This document shows, in pieces, positions 19,000 through 28,337 of a stretch of DNA of 64,000 bases. Source of the DNA: Symmachiella dynata. Lineage in GTDB: Bacteria > Planctomycetota > Planctomycetia > Planctomycetales > Planctomycetaceae. How positions within the stretch are numbered: position 1 is the first letter of the stretch; each line of letters begins with the position of its first letter. A program made the position numbers and the translations under genes. Where the stretch lies: assembly GCF_007747995.1 (NCBI RefSeq), contig NZ_CP036276.1:874001-938000 (forward strand), given 5' to 3'. The notes beneath the pieces are model-generated. The model saw only the letters and a list, made by a program, of their open reading frames with translations, ran no database searches and was not told the origin of the DNA.

Positions 19000-19281
19000 A
19001 TGAGTACACCATCTGCTTGCACTCGTGAAGTGACCGTTAACCTGGAAAACGGGTTGCATATGAGTCCCTCGGCTCAACTTGTGCAAACCGCCCAGGCCTT
19101 TGGTTGCGATATTACGATCCGCAAGGGAGACAGAACGGTGGACAGCAAGAGCATGTTGGATGTGTTGACCTTGGCTGCGGAAAAAGGCACGACGTTAGTG
19201 CTCGAGGCAAATGGCGACGGCGCGCAGGAAGCAATTGACGCGTTAGATCAATTGTTCAGGACAAATTTTGCCGCAAGTTGA
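19000..19281 (+). CDS. ptsH: HPr-like phosphocarrier protein
   Basis: 93 residues, start ATG 19000. HPr fold: [23 protein letters not shown] with the active-site histidine H20, then [19 protein letters not shown] with S51 at the position of the regulatory Ser46 of Gram-positive HPr. The usual Arg two residues after the histidine (GLHARPA, which stabilises phospho-His) is replaced by Ser (GLHMSPS). Phosphotransfer may therefore be altered in rate or partner. Overlaps the longer possible start of ptsI, so tightly linked to it. Confidence 0.9.
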   Translation: MSTPSACTREVTVNLENGLHMSPSAQLVQTAQAFGCDITIRKGDRTVDSKSMLDVLTLAAEKGTTLVLEANGDGAQEAIDALDQLFRTNFAAS

Positions 19282-19328
19282 ACGCACGGCATTCAATAGG
19301 GGCGTTTAAGCTCTCAGTGGATTCGGGT

Positions 19329-21077
19329 ATGGAAATAAAGCGCGGAATCGCCGTATCTCCTGGAGTTGTTCCAGGACCGGCCTTGGTATTAGGAACGGAA
19401 GATTTCCGGATACCGCGGCGATTCGTCAGCGTGAATGTGGTCGATATCGAGGTAGCCCGCTTTCGGTCGGCGATCGATGCCGTCTGCACCGAGATTTCCG
19501 AAAACGAGCGTTTGGCCTCTGAGCGTCTCGGCGCCCAATACGGCGCGATTTTTACGGCACACTTGAATCTGGCTCGTGACCCCAAGCTCCGCGAGGAAAT
19601 CGAGGAGTTGATCCGCGAACGGACCTATGCCCCGGAATTCGCCTCGAGTCGCGTTCTGCGGCGCTACGCCAAGCTGTTCCAGAATCTCGGCAACCAATAC
19701 ATGGCCGAGCGGGCGGTCGATATTTTCGACCTGGAAAAACGGCTGTTGCGGCATCTGTTGGGGACCGAACGGGAAGAGTTGGCGCACATTACCGAGCCGG
19801 TGATTGTCCTGGCGACCAATTTGACGCCCAGCGAGACAGCCAGTCTGAACCCCGAATTCGTGTTGGGTTTCGCCACAGAAGTCGGCGGCCACACGAGTCA
19901 CACGGCGATTCTGGCCGGGGCTTTAGAAATCCCCGCTGTCGTGGGAGTCGGCCCATTTTTGAGCGATGTCTCCGGGGGAGACACGATCATCATCGATGGG
20001 AATCATGGCGAAGTGATCGTCGATCCGGATGAGCCAACCCTCAAACGATATCGGGTGACGCGGGATCGCATCAAAACGGCCAATCAAAAATTAGAACTAT
20101 TGGGGCAGCTGGAATCAAAGACGGCCGACGGCGTCCCGATCAAGTTGTATGGCAATATCGAATTCCCCGAAGAGGTCGACCACTGCATTAAGCGGGGGGC
20201 CGAAGGTGTCGGGCTGTATCGCACGGAATTTTTGTATTTAAAGGATGACCGGGAACCAAGCGAAGAGGATCACTACAACGCATATCGGCGTGTGGTCGAT
20301 CCGATTCCGACATTGCCGGTTGTGATCCGCACCTTGGATCTGGGGGCCGAGAAGTTCCCGCACTCACTGGAGGATTTGGCGGAAGTCAGTCCCAATCCAG
20401 TACTTGGGTTGCGGAGCGTGAGGTTCACTTTGCGGAATTTGGGATTGTTCAAAACCCAACTGCGCGCTATCTTGCGAGCCGCCGTCCATGGCGATATCCG
20501 GATCATGTTTCCCTTGGTCACTTCGGTGTTGGAGTTGCGGCAAGCGAAGATGATCCTCGGGGATGTGATGGAGGATCTCGAGGAGGAAGGAATCCCATTC
20601 TGTCGCGATATTCAAGTCGGCATGATGGTCGAAGTCCCGTCAGCCGCTTTGTTGGCTGACCGGTTCGCCGAGGAAGTCGACTTCTTTTCGATCGGCACCA
20701 ACGATTTAATTCAATACACATTGGCGGTGGATCGGGCCAATCCGACCGTCGCAGATCTTTATAGTGCGGCAGATCCTTCCATCCTGCGGCTGATTCGCAT
20801 GGTGGTCGCAGCTGCTGCAAAGAAGGATACTCCTGTTGTTGTATGCGGGCAAATGAGCGGCGACCCATTGTATACAGCTGTGTTGATCGGCATGGGGATC
20901 CGCGAGATGAGTGCGACACCATTTTCACTTCCAATTATTAAGCAGGTCATCCGCAGCATTACGATTCCACAGGCCGAGGAAATAGCCGCTCATGCGGATA
21001 CCTTGGATGTGGCCCGTGATGTGGAAAACTATTTACGAGGTGAGTTGAAGAAAATATCGCCGGACGAATTTTCCTGA
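19329..21077 (+). CDS. ptsI: PTS enzyme I, phosphoenolpyruvate-protein phosphotransferase
   Basis: 582 residues (E. coli EI has 575). It starts [18 protein letters not shown], continues with an HPr-binding helical domain, carries the phosphorylated histidine H191 in [11 protein letters not shown], and ends with the PEP-binding TIM-barrel: [60 protein letters not shown] chose ATG 19329 by alignment with the family start; TTG 19278, overlapping the ptsH stop, is an alternative. It should phosphorylate HPr from PEP, giving a complete EI-HPr-EIIA(Ntr) relay with no sugar permease in view. Confidence 0.95.
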   Translation: MEIKRGIAVSPGVVPGPALVLGTEDFRIPRRFVSVNVVDIEVARFRSAIDAVCTEISENERLASERLGAQYGAIFTAHLNLARDPKLREEIEELIRERTYAPEFASSRVLRRYAKLFQNLGNQYMAERAVDIFDLEKRLLRHLLGTEREELAHITEPVIVLATNLTPSETASLNPEFVLGFATEVGGHTSHTAILAGALEIPAVVGVGPFLSDVSGGDTIIIDGNHGEVIVDPDEPTLKRYRVTRDRIKTANQKLELLGQLESKTADGVPIKLYGNIEFPEEVDHCIKRGAEGVGLYRTEFLYLKDDREPSEEDHYNAYRRVVDPIPTLPVVIRTLDLGAEKFPHSLEDLAEVSPNPVLGLRSVRFTLRNLGLFKTQLRAILRAAVHGDIRIMFPLVTSVLELRQAKMILGDVMEDLEEEGIPFCRDIQVGMMVEVPSAALLADRFAEEVDFFSIGTNDLIQYTLAVDRANPTVADLYSAADPSILRLIRMVVAAAAKKDTPVVVCGQMSGDPLYTAVLIGMGIREMSATPFSLPIIKQVIRSITIPQAEEIAAHADTLDVARDVENYLRGELKKISPDEFS

Positions 21078-21936
21078 ATCATCATTCGGGGGAACGTTTG
21101 GCAATCCGCCGCCGGTGCTGAATTCAGCGGATGGCGACGGGCTGGCGATCGATTCCCACCCCTGTGGGACATCGAGATTCAGTCGTTCTGAATCACGTCG
21201 GCAAAACCCAACGGAGACAATTTACAATTGTACAACGGACATAGGGAACTTTTTCGAGTCGAATCGCGACTCGTCAAACCTTCCCGCGTCACCCGGCCAT
21301 GTTACGGCAGCATTGCCCGGGACGGATTGATTCAGGTTTGAATCATAGTGCGAATTCCTATTCAACAATCAGCTAAGCCAAGTGAACGCGGCTGTCTGCT
21401 CGATGACGGCGCCGTCGGCAATTGCGCCACGGCCTGCGAGCAGAGAGTCCGATCGAACGGCTCTTGGCAAGTCCCTGCCTGTCGGCAGGCTCAATTCGGA
21501 TCCACGAGTGGTAACGCCGTCGAACGACAGTTGAGTTCGACATCCACGGCAAACTCACCACTCGTTGTGATCTGTCCCGTTCGGCACAAATTGTCGGCGG
21601 GACGAGACCGCGAATTGACATCGGCCAGGCTTGGTCGCTTGTTCATCTCGCCGCCGCCGGCATGCGATTTCGCCTGTCGTTCGCGTCGCGCGAGCAAGCC
21701 GCTGAAAACATTGAATAGGAAACGCTTCGATCAGGATCGCAGCTCGCCGAGACCCGTGAGCCAACCCGCGCTATCATCGACAACGCTCTTCGCTCGCGAA
21801 GTGCGTTTCGGCAATAGCGATAACGGTTGGTCGGTCCTCGGAGGGAAACGTTTCCATACCGCAACGACGTGCCACGCCGTTGCGGCTCAGACATCGAAGC
21901 CCCGCGCTTTTCGTCAATGCCGACGAAGGGTACTCC
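21078..21936. other. 859-bp non-coding leader/intergenic region before rng
   Basis: No supported gene. Contains several hairpins: CGAGTCG-AATCG-CGACTCG at 21255-21273, TGATTCA-GGTT-TGAATCA at 21328-21345 and CCTGCC-TGTC-GGCAGG near 21475-21490. RNase E/G genes in other bacteria can be autoregulated through long structured 5' leaders, so part of this may be transcribed leader; that is inference. An open frame at 21348-22028 overlaps rng in another phase and looks like a shadow. Confidence 0.5.
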
Positions 21937-23526
21937 ATGAAGAAGGAAATGCTGGTCAATGTTCTCCAGCCGGAAGAAAGCCGGATCGCTGTCGTCGAAG
22001 ACAGCGTCTTGGAGGAATTGTATGTTGAGCGCAGTAGCCTAGAGAGCTACGTCGGAAACATCTATAAGGGCAAAATCGTCAACATCGAGCCGAGTATTCA
22101 AGCGGCTTTTGTTGATTTCGGCGTGGGCCGCAACGGCTTTTTACACGTCAGTGACGTCGAATACCAATATTACAAACACCTCCCGCAATCCGGCGGCAAC
22201 GGTCGCGGTTCGGGCCGCTCGACCAAGGGCCGCCGCCGTCCCAGCGAACGCAATGAGCGCAGCAAGCCTCCGATTCAGGAGATCTTCCGCCGCGGTAGCG
22301 AAGTGCTGGTGCAGGTCATCAAAGAGGCCGTCGGCACCAAAGGCCCGACGTTGTCCACCTACATCAGCATTCCCGGCCGGTACTTGGTACTCATGCCCGG
22401 CCTGCAACGCGTTGGCGTGAGTCGAAAGATTGCCGACGACGACCTGCGGAAAAAACTGCGGACGATCCTCGAAGAACTCGATCCGCCCGAGGGCTTGGGC
22501 TTCATCATTCGCACCGCGGGTATCGACCGGACCAAAAAAGACCTGCAGCGGGACCTCAGCTATCTGCTGCGATTGTGGCGAACGATTGTGCGCCGGTTGA
22601 AAAAGACCGTCGCGCCGGTGGATATCTATCAGGAAAACGACCTGATCATTCGTACGATTCGCGATATCTACAACAACGAAATCGATGCGGTCTGGATCGA
22701 CGAAGAAGGCGCCTATCAACGGGCACGCGAATTCGTCAAAGCCGTGCTGCCCCGGCACGTGAATCGCATTAAGTACTTCGAGGGGAAGGAACCGATCTTC
22801 CACAAGTACAACATCGAAGAAGAAATTGCCCGCATCCAGCAACGGCAGGTACCGTTGGAGGGAGGCGGCTCGATCGTCATCGACCAGACCGAAGCGTTGG
22901 TGGCCATCGATGTGAATAGCGGCAATTTCCGTGCGGACAACAATGCAGAGGAAACCGCCTATCAGGTGAATCTGCGGGCTGCGACCGAAATCTGCCGGCA
23001 ATTACGTCTCCGCGATTTGGGGGGCGTGGTGGTCAACGACTTTATCGACATGCGTGACGAACGGCATCGCCGGTCGGTGGAACGCACCCTCCGCGAGGCA
23101 ATTCGCCGTGACCGAGCCCGGATCAAGGTGCTCCGAATCAGCCCGTTTGGTTTGATCGAAATGACGCGGCAACGTATTCGCCCGTCGCTGAAACGGAGCG
23201 TGTTCGAGGATTGTCCCTGTTGTAAGGGAGCCGGATTGGTCAAAACCGCCGAAAGCATGGCGATTGAAGTGATCCGCGTGTTGCTCAACACCATCAGCCG
23301 CGATGATGTGTCGGGGATTTCCGTGGAAATTCACGAACAGGTGGCTGATTACCTGAACAACAAAAAACGCCGCGATATTGCCTCATTCGAGGAGCAGGGC
23401 AGCGTGGATATCAATCTTGTTTCGCGGACCGACGTTGGTCCCGAGCATCTGATCATGCGGTGCACCGACGCGACCGGAAATGAAGTCAAAATAATGGCCG
23501 AGAATGGGTCGAAATCTCGGAAATGA
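21937..23526 (+). CDS. rng: Ribonuclease G/E family endoribonuclease
   Basis: 529 residues, close to RNase G in length. The N-terminus MKKEMLVNVLQPEESRIAV leads into an S1 RNA-binding domain (SYVGNIYKGKIVNIEPSIQAAFVDFG..), interrupted by a Gly/Arg/Ser-rich basic insert. The DNase I-like catalytic part keeps the metal aspartates in VAIDVNSGNF and VVNDFIDM, and the zinc-link CPCC lies in the segment after KRSVFEDCPCCKGAG. It lacks the long scaffold tail of E. coli RNase E. Expected role: endonucleolytic mRNA decay and rRNA 5'-end maturation. ATG 21937 is preceded by GAAGGG. rplU follows on the same strand. Confidence 0.94.
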   Translation: MKKEMLVNVLQPEESRIAVVEDSVLEELYVERSSLESYVGNIYKGKIVNIEPSIQAAFVDFGVGRNGFLHVSDVEYQYYKHLPQSGGNGRGSGRSTKGRRRPSERNERSKPPIQEIFRRGSEVLVQVIKEAVGTKGPTLSTYISIPGRYLVLMPGLQRVGVSRKIADDDLRKKLRTILEELDPPEGLGFIIRTAGIDRTKKDLQRDLSYLLRLWRTIVRRLKKTVAPVDIYQENDLIIRTIRDIYNNEIDAVWIDEEGAYQRAREFVKAVLPRHVNRIKYFEGKEPIFHKYNIEEEIARIQQRQVPLEGGGSIVIDQTEALVAIDVNSGNFRADNNAEETAYQVNLRAATEICRQLRLRDLGGVVVNDFIDMRDERHRRSVERTLREAIRRDRARIKVLRISPFGLIEMTRQRIRPSLKRSVFEDCPCCKGAGLVKTAESMAIEVIRVLLNTISRDDVSGISVEIHEQVADYLNNKKRRDIASFEEQGSVDINLVSRTDVGPEHLIMRCTDATGNEVKIMAENGSKSRK

Positions 23527-23743
23527 CCCGCTACAATAGTGCGTCCTATCCTTTCGGCGCTACCGGTCTGCGGAAGCAGTGCGTAAGGAATCATGGTATC
23601 TAGCCGGTGGCGGACATGCCCTCAGATGTCAGCTTCGCTGATCTCCAAAGCAGGGAGAGAGGCAGTTGACATGGACGGAGACGAGTCGGGCTCGCCCCAA
23701 CAGGCTTTTTCGAAAAAGTTTAGAGCGAAATAAGGTTTTGGCG

Positions 23744-24157
23744 ATGTTTGCAATTTTTGAAGATGGCAGCCACCAACATCAGGTGCAGGTCGGTGACCGA
23801 TTGACTGTCGACTATCGGGAAGCTGCGGCCGAAGGGGACAGCCTCACGTTTGATCGCGTCCTGTTGGCCAACGATGGCGAATCCAGCTCCATCGGAAAAC
23901 CGATGATCGAGGGTGCGGCTGTCGAAACCGAAGTGCTCGAGCAGACCAAGGGCAAAAAGCTCGAAATCGTGAAGTTTCGCCGCCGCAAAAACTCACGAAC
24001 CCACACCGGACACCGTCAAAAGTACACCTCCGTCCGCGTGACAGGAATCACGGTACCCGGCATGGTCTTCACCGCACCGCCGGCCGACGAACCCGTCGCC
24101 GCCGCTGCCGAACCGGAAGCTGCCGCCGCTGATACGGAAGCCGCCGCCGAAGAATAG
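23744..24157 (+). CDS. rplU: Large ribosomal subunit protein bL21 with Ala/Glu-rich extension
   Basis: 137 residues. The core MFAIFEDGSHQHQVQVGDRLTVD.., VEVLEQTKGKKLEIVKFRRRKNSRTHTGHRQKYTSVRVTGI is bL21 (motif quoted in pieces). The last 30 residues are an Ala/Glu/Pro-rich tail not found in E. coli L21. ATG 23744 follows TAAGG. bL21 is normally followed by rpmA (bL27); no rpmA is seen downstream here, the strand switches instead. Confidence 0.93.
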   Translation: MFAIFEDGSHQHQVQVGDRLTVDYREAAAEGDSLTFDRVLLANDGESSSIGKPMIEGAAVETEVLEQTKGKKLEIVKFRRRKNSRTHTGHRQKYTSVRVTGITVPGMVFTAPPADEPVAAAAEPEAAAADTEAAAEE

Positions 24158-24401
24158 TCGCGGCTTCGAAGTGGCAAGCAACCAGCCTTCACCCGGCGTG
24201 CCGGTCGCCGCTGCGCGAAGCGCGCTTGCCCAAGGTCGAATCTTTCTAGGCCGACAAAGCCGGTGGGCGGACTAGCCGCAAAATTGCTGGCGATTTGCAA
24301 ACCACTCTCGCGGCTGCGCCGCCCCGCGAGCAGTATCTTTCGGGGTCACCCTAGCGTGCCCGCGGTCAGTACCGCCGCAGCCTACGGGCCATGGGCGTCG
24401 A

Positions 24402-24797
24402 CTACATTGCAATCATATATCTAAACCGGACATCCGCATTCGCTGCCGATTTCAACACGGTGCGAAACGACTCAAGTTCCGCTTCCAATTCCTTGTTTGC
24501 GCCAACCGTTTCTTCATCGACGATTGCTTCAAGCAAAGCCTCAACCGTCACTAATCCCTGGTTGGCATCAAACCATTCCACCGATGGGATCTCATCCAGT
24601 CCCTCGATGTCGTCGCCTAGAAAATCGGCACAGTCGACATCGCTCATGGATGTGAAATCAGACAATGGCCGAACTCCAGATTTTTCGGCCAGATTGTCGA
24701 GCAATTTCTGTTCAGCAAATATTTGTCTCCCCTCCAAATCGTCCGGAGAGATGCCCGGCAGGCTGCGGTCGAGCAACAACATTACTGCGATATCCAT
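24402..24797 (-). CDS. Hypothetical acidic protein, 131 aa
   Basis: ATG 24797 is preceded (minus strand) by GAGG at a suitable distance. The protein is strongly acidic (ADFLGDDIEGLDEIPSVEWFDANQG) with mixed helix and strand propensity and no signal peptide. The start MDIAVMLLLDRSLPG and the WFDANQGLVTVEALL core resemble, from memory, a widespread family of small cytoplasmic proteins of unknown function that often occur as strays in accessory regions. I cannot name a function. A palindromic box lies just upstream (24837-24855), as with its neighbours. Confidence 0.7.
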   Translation of the reverse strand: MDIAVMLLLDRSLPGISPDDLEGRQIFAEQKLLDNLAEKSGVRPLSDFTSMSDVDCADFLGDDIEGLDEIPSVEWFDANQGLVTVEALLEAIVDEETVGANKELEAELESFRTVLKSAANADVRFRYMIAM

Positions 24798-24836
24798 GAC
24801 TTACCTCGTGAGCACACAAATCGAGTAGGCTTTGTC

Positions 24837-24855
24837 GGTCAGGCCGCCGACTGAC
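24837..24855. repeat. Palindromic GTCAGGC box E, upstream of the 131-aa gene
   Basis: GTCAGGCCGCCGACTGAC-type box, an imperfect palindrome, placed between the stop of the 209-aa gene and the start of the 131-aa gene. Related to the boxes at 26071 and 31915. Confidence 0.7.
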
Positions 24856-24859
24856 ATTT

Positions 24860-25489
24860 TCACGGGACTGTTGAGTCGCCTGAATCGCCAATTACCCAGC
24901 GTAAGGTGAATTCTCCGGACTTTTGTAAATGCGTTTCCAGCATAGAGGCGAGCTGATGGTCGGCCCCCTTATGCGCTAGGTATTCAATGTTTTCCGGCAT
25001 CGCGAAAAAGAAATCATTCCCTTTGTATGGCTTTCCAACTTCCAAATCAATGAGGACTTGCAGTTGCTCGCGCGTGAGCGTGCCAATAAAGGTTCCATTG
25101 GTAATGTCATAAGCATCAAACACGCTACTCGACGTCGCAGTGGGTGGGATTATAGAAAGTGGGGGCTGTAACAATACCCAAGAGTTGTCGCCGAGTTCTT
25201 CAATTGTAGCCTCCCATCTTGCATGTTCGCCGGCAGTCACATCGCGCTTGACTAAGATAGACGTTACGATGCCGCATACAATTGCAAGTGGAGCCCAATA
25301 CACGTGTTGTGTAATCGCGAGTAATCCCGCGCTGGCTACGGTACAGAGGAGTACCAATTGCGTTGGAATCGATGTTGGCAGTCCCTCGAACAGTCTTACC
25401 GGAATGTTCCTTAACCGATAACTGACGAAAATCATTCCCGCCAATAATGAATACAGCAGAAGAAATATTCCAAGCAGATATAAAGACAT
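24860..25489 (-). CDS. Hypothetical membrane protein, 209 aa
   Basis: Three predicted membrane segments in the first 80 residues (LYLLGIFLLLYSLLAGMIFV, TQLVLLCTVASAGLLAI and PLAIVCGIVTSILV) are followed by a cytosolic domain of about 120 residues (ARWEATIEELGDNSWVLLQPPLS..). No recognised family. It belongs to a run of minus-strand orphan genes separated by the same palindromic box. No clear ribosome-binding site before ATG 25489. Confidence 0.65.
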   Translation of the reverse strand: MSLYLLGIFLLLYSLLAGMIFVSYRLRNIPVRLFEGLPTSIPTQLVLLCTVASAGLLAITQHVYWAPLAIVCGIVTSILVKRDVTAGEHARWEATIEELGDNSWVLLQPPLSIIPPTATSSSVFDAYDITNGTFIGTLTREQLQVLIDLEVGKPYKGNDFFFAMPENIEYLAHKGADHQLASMLETHLQKSGEFTLRWVIGDSGDSTVP

Positions 25490-25555
25490 TATGCTACTTG
25501 TTGGACAGGGCCAGGTTTTAACCTGAAATGCAATATATCACGCGTCAAATTAAAT

Positions 25556-25585
25556 CGCGTCAGGCGGGAGCCTGACCTGCGGGAC
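25556..25585. repeat. Palindromic GTCAGGCGGGAGCCTGAC box A
   Basis: 30-bp box with the exact core GTCAGGCGGGAGCCTGAC, about 65 bp upstream of the minus-strand gene starting at 25489. Nearly identical to boxes at 26114 and 26971. Confidence 0.85.
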
Positions 25586-25686
25586 ATCCTTTGCAGGAGG
25601 CACCATTAAGTTAAGTTCGTCATTATTTTTGAACCACGCGGCTGAATATTTATGACCTTACGACTAACGATGCAATTTGAAGTTAG

Positions 25687-26007
25687 CTACTCTTCATCAG
25701 CTAATCCAGCACAAGCCCCGTTCATAATCTGGAACGGTGTAGTCGATGTGTAGTGAATTGGTCCATATGTGTCAGACCAATCATACTCCCACACTTCGCC
25801 ACGGTGATTCTTCTTGATTCTGTCCGGCTTGCCCAACACGTGCCTAATTTCAGTATTCTCTACGTATCGCTCTTTTGCAGCAATCAATAGTGACTGGATT
25901 GCATCTCCAAAAACGTCATGGTTTCCCCGGTCACTCCCCAATTGTTCTATCTTTTGGCTTGCAGATTCGAGATCGAATGAACGGTAGTAGTCCATATCTT
26001 TAATCAT
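25687..26007 (-). CDS. Hypothetical protein with BamE/SmpA-like C-terminal segment, 106 aa
   Basis: ATG 26007 has GAGGA upstream; a longer version from TTG 26061 (124 aa) is in frame but lacks a ribosome-binding site, and its frame runs open into the repeat box. The segment ENTEIRHVLGKPDRIKK followed by GEVWEYDWSD resembles the SmpA/BamE-type small domain (x-V-x-x-x-L-G-x-P-D..W-x-Y), which in other proteins is a compact alpha/beta unit. There is no signal peptide or lipobox here, so an outer-membrane role is not supported. Function unknown. Confidence 0.6.
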   Translation of the reverse strand: MIKDMDYYRSFDLESASQKIEQLGSDRGNHDVFGDAIQSLLIAAKERYVENTEIRHVLGKPDRIKKNHRGEVWEYDWSDTYGPIHYTSTTPFQIMNGACAGLADEE

Positions 26008-26070
26008 CGTATTCGAATCCTCATTGTAATGACCCGGATAGATCGACAGCTTTTCTATCAAATTTCTGCA

Positions 26071-26090
26071 GGTCAGGCCGCCGCCTGACG
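26071..26090. repeat. Palindromic GTCAGGCCGCCGCCTGAC box D
   Basis: Perfect-arm palindrome GTCAGGC..GCCTGAC immediately upstream of the orphan gene at 25687-26007, paired with box B 23 bp further on. The box pair plus short spacer repeats at 31915-31980. Confidence 0.8.
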
Positions 26091-26113
26091 TTTCATGAGC
26101 GTCAACCGTTCAT

Positions 26114-26143
26114 CGCGTCAGGCGGGAGCCTGACCTACGGGAC
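26114..26143. repeat. Palindromic GTCAGGCGGGAGCCTGAC box B
   Basis: Same 30-bp box as at 25556 with one difference (CTACGGGAC instead of CTGCGGGAC). Lies between the stop of the 247-aa gene (26189) and the start of the 106-aa gene. Confidence 0.85.
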
Positions 26144-26188
26144 TTGCGTTCATTGTTGTTATGTGGACCGCGCACATGGAATTCCGTA

Positions 26189-26932
26189 TTAAAAATGGCG
26201 GGCAATTATCCGTATGTTTAAAACTCCATGCTGCTGTAGGGACCGGGAGCTTTTTGGGTCGATGTCTATGGTGTTACCAGTCAGGAATGAGCATTCTGTG
26301 AGTGCAACTCGCTCCAGGTTGGCTATCAAGTCGTCGAATTCAACGGCATCACCAAAGCATATGTCAGCTTCTTTTTCCGAGAGCATTCCAGACTTTATTT
26401 CCTGTTGAATCGACTCAGGAAGCTGCGGGTTGACCCACTGTGCAGTCAGTTTTGGCTCAGGGATATAGCTGCCGCCTAATGATTTAGCCAACTCAGAAAA
26501 CAACTCGGATGCCAGCGCGTTTGCTGGACCAAGCTTGTTATCAAAATGTGCCCATGCATGAATGCGGGACACTTTGCTGTACCTGTTGTTTTCCATCCCG
26601 GAGAAATCCGACTCTGCCTCACTCATGAGTTTGTTAAACTCATCGTGTGTTATCGTAGATAGCGCAGTTGCCTCCACGTAACCGCTAACCGCTATCGCGT
26701 CCGAACTCCAGAATCGTGCGTTTGCATCACGTCCTTGTCTATCCGGGTCTGATTTGTCAAAGAACATTAACTGGCATCTTGTGTTGTGGTTTGCCAGTAA
26801 TGTTCCATTGAATGCATTGATTTGCTGCCATTCCACCCAAAAGTCAAATGAATCGCGTATGTATGACTTCATTCTGGAAATAACGAAATCACTTAAAACC
26901 AAGTTGCGTCTAGTGTATGCATTATCAGACAT
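26189..26932 (-). CDS. Hypothetical protein, 247 aa
   Basis: Soluble protein starting MSDNAYTRRNLVLSDFVISRM; no signal peptide or TM segment. GGGAG lies close upstream of ATG 26932. Features: aromatic-rich N-terminal third (SFDFWVEWQQINAFNGTLLANH), central acidic helix region, no cysteine cluster or recognisable catalytic motif. Codon use looks less GC-rich than the housekeeping genes. Orphan in the box-bearing tract; function not recognised. Confidence 0.65.
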   Translation of the reverse strand: MSDNAYTRRNLVLSDFVISRMKSYIRDSFDFWVEWQQINAFNGTLLANHNTRCQLMFFDKSDPDRQGRDANARFWSSDAIAVSGYVEATALSTITHDEFNKLMSEAESDFSGMENNRYSKVSRIHAWAHFDNKLGPANALASELFSELAKSLGGSYIPEPKLTAQWVNPQLPESIQQEIKSGMLSEKEADICFGDAVEFDDLIANLERVALTECSFLTGNTIDIDPKSSRSLQQHGVLNIRIIARHF

Positions 26933-26970
26933 GCTCCCGTTTTACCTTTCCATGAAGGTTAATCATGCAG

Positions 26971-26995
26971 CGCGTCAGGCGGGAGCCTGACCTAC
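26971..26995. repeat. Palindromic GTCAGGCGGGAGCCTGAC box C
   Basis: Same core as boxes A and B, 38 bp upstream of the start of the 247-aa gene at 26932. Confidence 0.85.
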
Positions 26996-27011
26996 TTAAG
27001 ACTTTCATCCG

Positions 27012-28337
27012 TCACGAGGTTTTAGGCAGCGCGGGCCAGGGGAGTTGTGTGAGGCGCGCGTAGTGCTCGGCGACTCGTTTGCGGTCGGCTTCTGCTGGTA
27101 ATCCGGTTCGTGAGCCGAGGTCGATTTGCAGGGCTTGGCGGAAGAGGGCGCGGTGGAAAGCGGGGTCGGTTGTGCGGCGTGAGACTTGTTCGATCATATT
27201 CAGCAGCGAAAGCGTGACCTCTAAGTTGCTGCTGCCATATTGTCGCAACAGACTAAAGGCTGCGTCGGTGATGTGTTCGGGCGTTTGTTTCGTCACCAGC
27301 AAGCGCGCGACACCTTGACTGTCAGTCAGCACGGGTGATTTCATGGAATGATCGGCAATGCGGCACAATCCGGCGCGCAATTGTTCGATTGCCATCATGG
27401 CTGTGATGGGATCATTGATCGCCGGCGAGAGCGAGCGGATGGCCAGTTGGACCAGTTGATTGACCGGGAATTCCACATCTTGTTCGTTCGTCCGATCGAC
27501 GCCCAGCAGCAATGCCGTGTTGACGGTTGTCGAGAGCAGATTGGGATCGTCCAGTTCAGCGGACGTGAAGGCGACCGTGTCGCCGGGAACAACAAAGTCC
27601 CCCGGTCGGACCGGCACATGAACGAGCAAATCATGCTTTTCAGCCATTTGCAGCAGCTCAGTATGTTCGATGGCTTGGATATAACCCCGGCTGGTTGCGC
27701 CGATGGCATAGGTGGCGGACGCGAACAAGTCGTCCGCTGCTTTGGAATCGAATTTCTCGTCATCCAACGTGGCATCGAATTCATGATCGATGGTTGTGTC
27801 GAGGTCCAGCCCCACTGCGGCGATGATATGCGACGCTTGCAATGAAGCCGAGAGATGATTGATGAAATAGATCAGCACGCCCAAGCTGAACATCCCCAGC
27901 GCGATGGCTGTTCGCACGGAAATCTCGGGAACAAACGGATTATTGCCACTGGCGCGCACCGTGCGGAGGATCAACACGCAATACACAAACGTGCTGATAA
28001 ACGTGCCGATGGCCACTTGATCGACGCGATCGCGCAAAAAGGTCCGCAGCAGTCGCGGCCCAAATTGTGATGAGGCGAGCGTCAACGCCACGATGACGAT
28101 GGAAAACACCACCCCAAAAATGGTCACCATCGAAGCGGCCAACGTCGCCAACAGCGCCCTGGCCCCTTCGCCCCCACTGGAATAAAACCAATCGGTCCCG
28201 TCTCGATTGGTTGGCAGAGCGAAATCGATCTTGAGCGTGATCACCGATAAAATGATCGCGCCGCCCACCATCAGACAGGGCAAAAACCAATAGCTGGAAC
28301 GAATCGAGTTCCAGGTGATCGCGAATTTGATTTTCAT
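27012..28337 (-). CDS. DUF2254-family membrane protein
   Basis: 441 residues from ATG 28337 (a longer in-frame start at 28409 would add 24 unlikely residues). Four membrane helices in the first half: SSYWFLPCLMVGGAIILSVI, LLATLAASMVTIFGVVFSIV, VAIGTFISTFVYCVLIL and ALGMFSLGVLIYFIN. The pattern ALTLASSQFGPRLLRTFLRD and the loop SPAINDPITAMMAIEQL are typical of DUF2254 proteins. The C-terminal half is cytosolic. Function of the family is not established; a channel-like role has been suggested by its topology but that is inference. A 73-bp duplicated segment lies upstream. Confidence 0.85.
   Translation of the reverse strand: MKIKFAITWNSIRSSYWFLPCLMVGGAIILSVITLKIDFALPTNRDGTDWFYSSGGEGARALLATLAASMVTIFGVVFSIVIVALTLASSQFGPRLLRTFLRDRVDQVAIGTFISTFVYCVLILRTVRASGNNPFVPEISVRTAIALGMFSLGVLIYFINHLSASLQASHIIAAVGLDLDTTIDHEFDATLDDEKFDSKAADDLFASATYAIGATSRGYIQAIEHTELLQMAEKHDLLVHVPVRPGDFVVPGDTVAFTSAELDDPNLLSTTVNTALLLGVDRTNEQDVEFPVNQLVQLAIRSLSPAINDPITAMMAIEQLRAGLCRIADHSMKSPVLTDSQGVARLLVTKQTPEHITDAAFSLLRQYGSSNLEVTLSLLNMIEQVSRRTTDPAFHRALFRQALQIDLGSRTGLPAEADRKRVAEHYARLTQLPWPALPKTS

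Noticed and set aside
21348-22028. 226-codon plus-strand frame overlapping the rng start
   Set aside because: Overlaps the RNase N-terminus in another phase and consists of charged, unstructured residues; no start with a ribosome-binding site.
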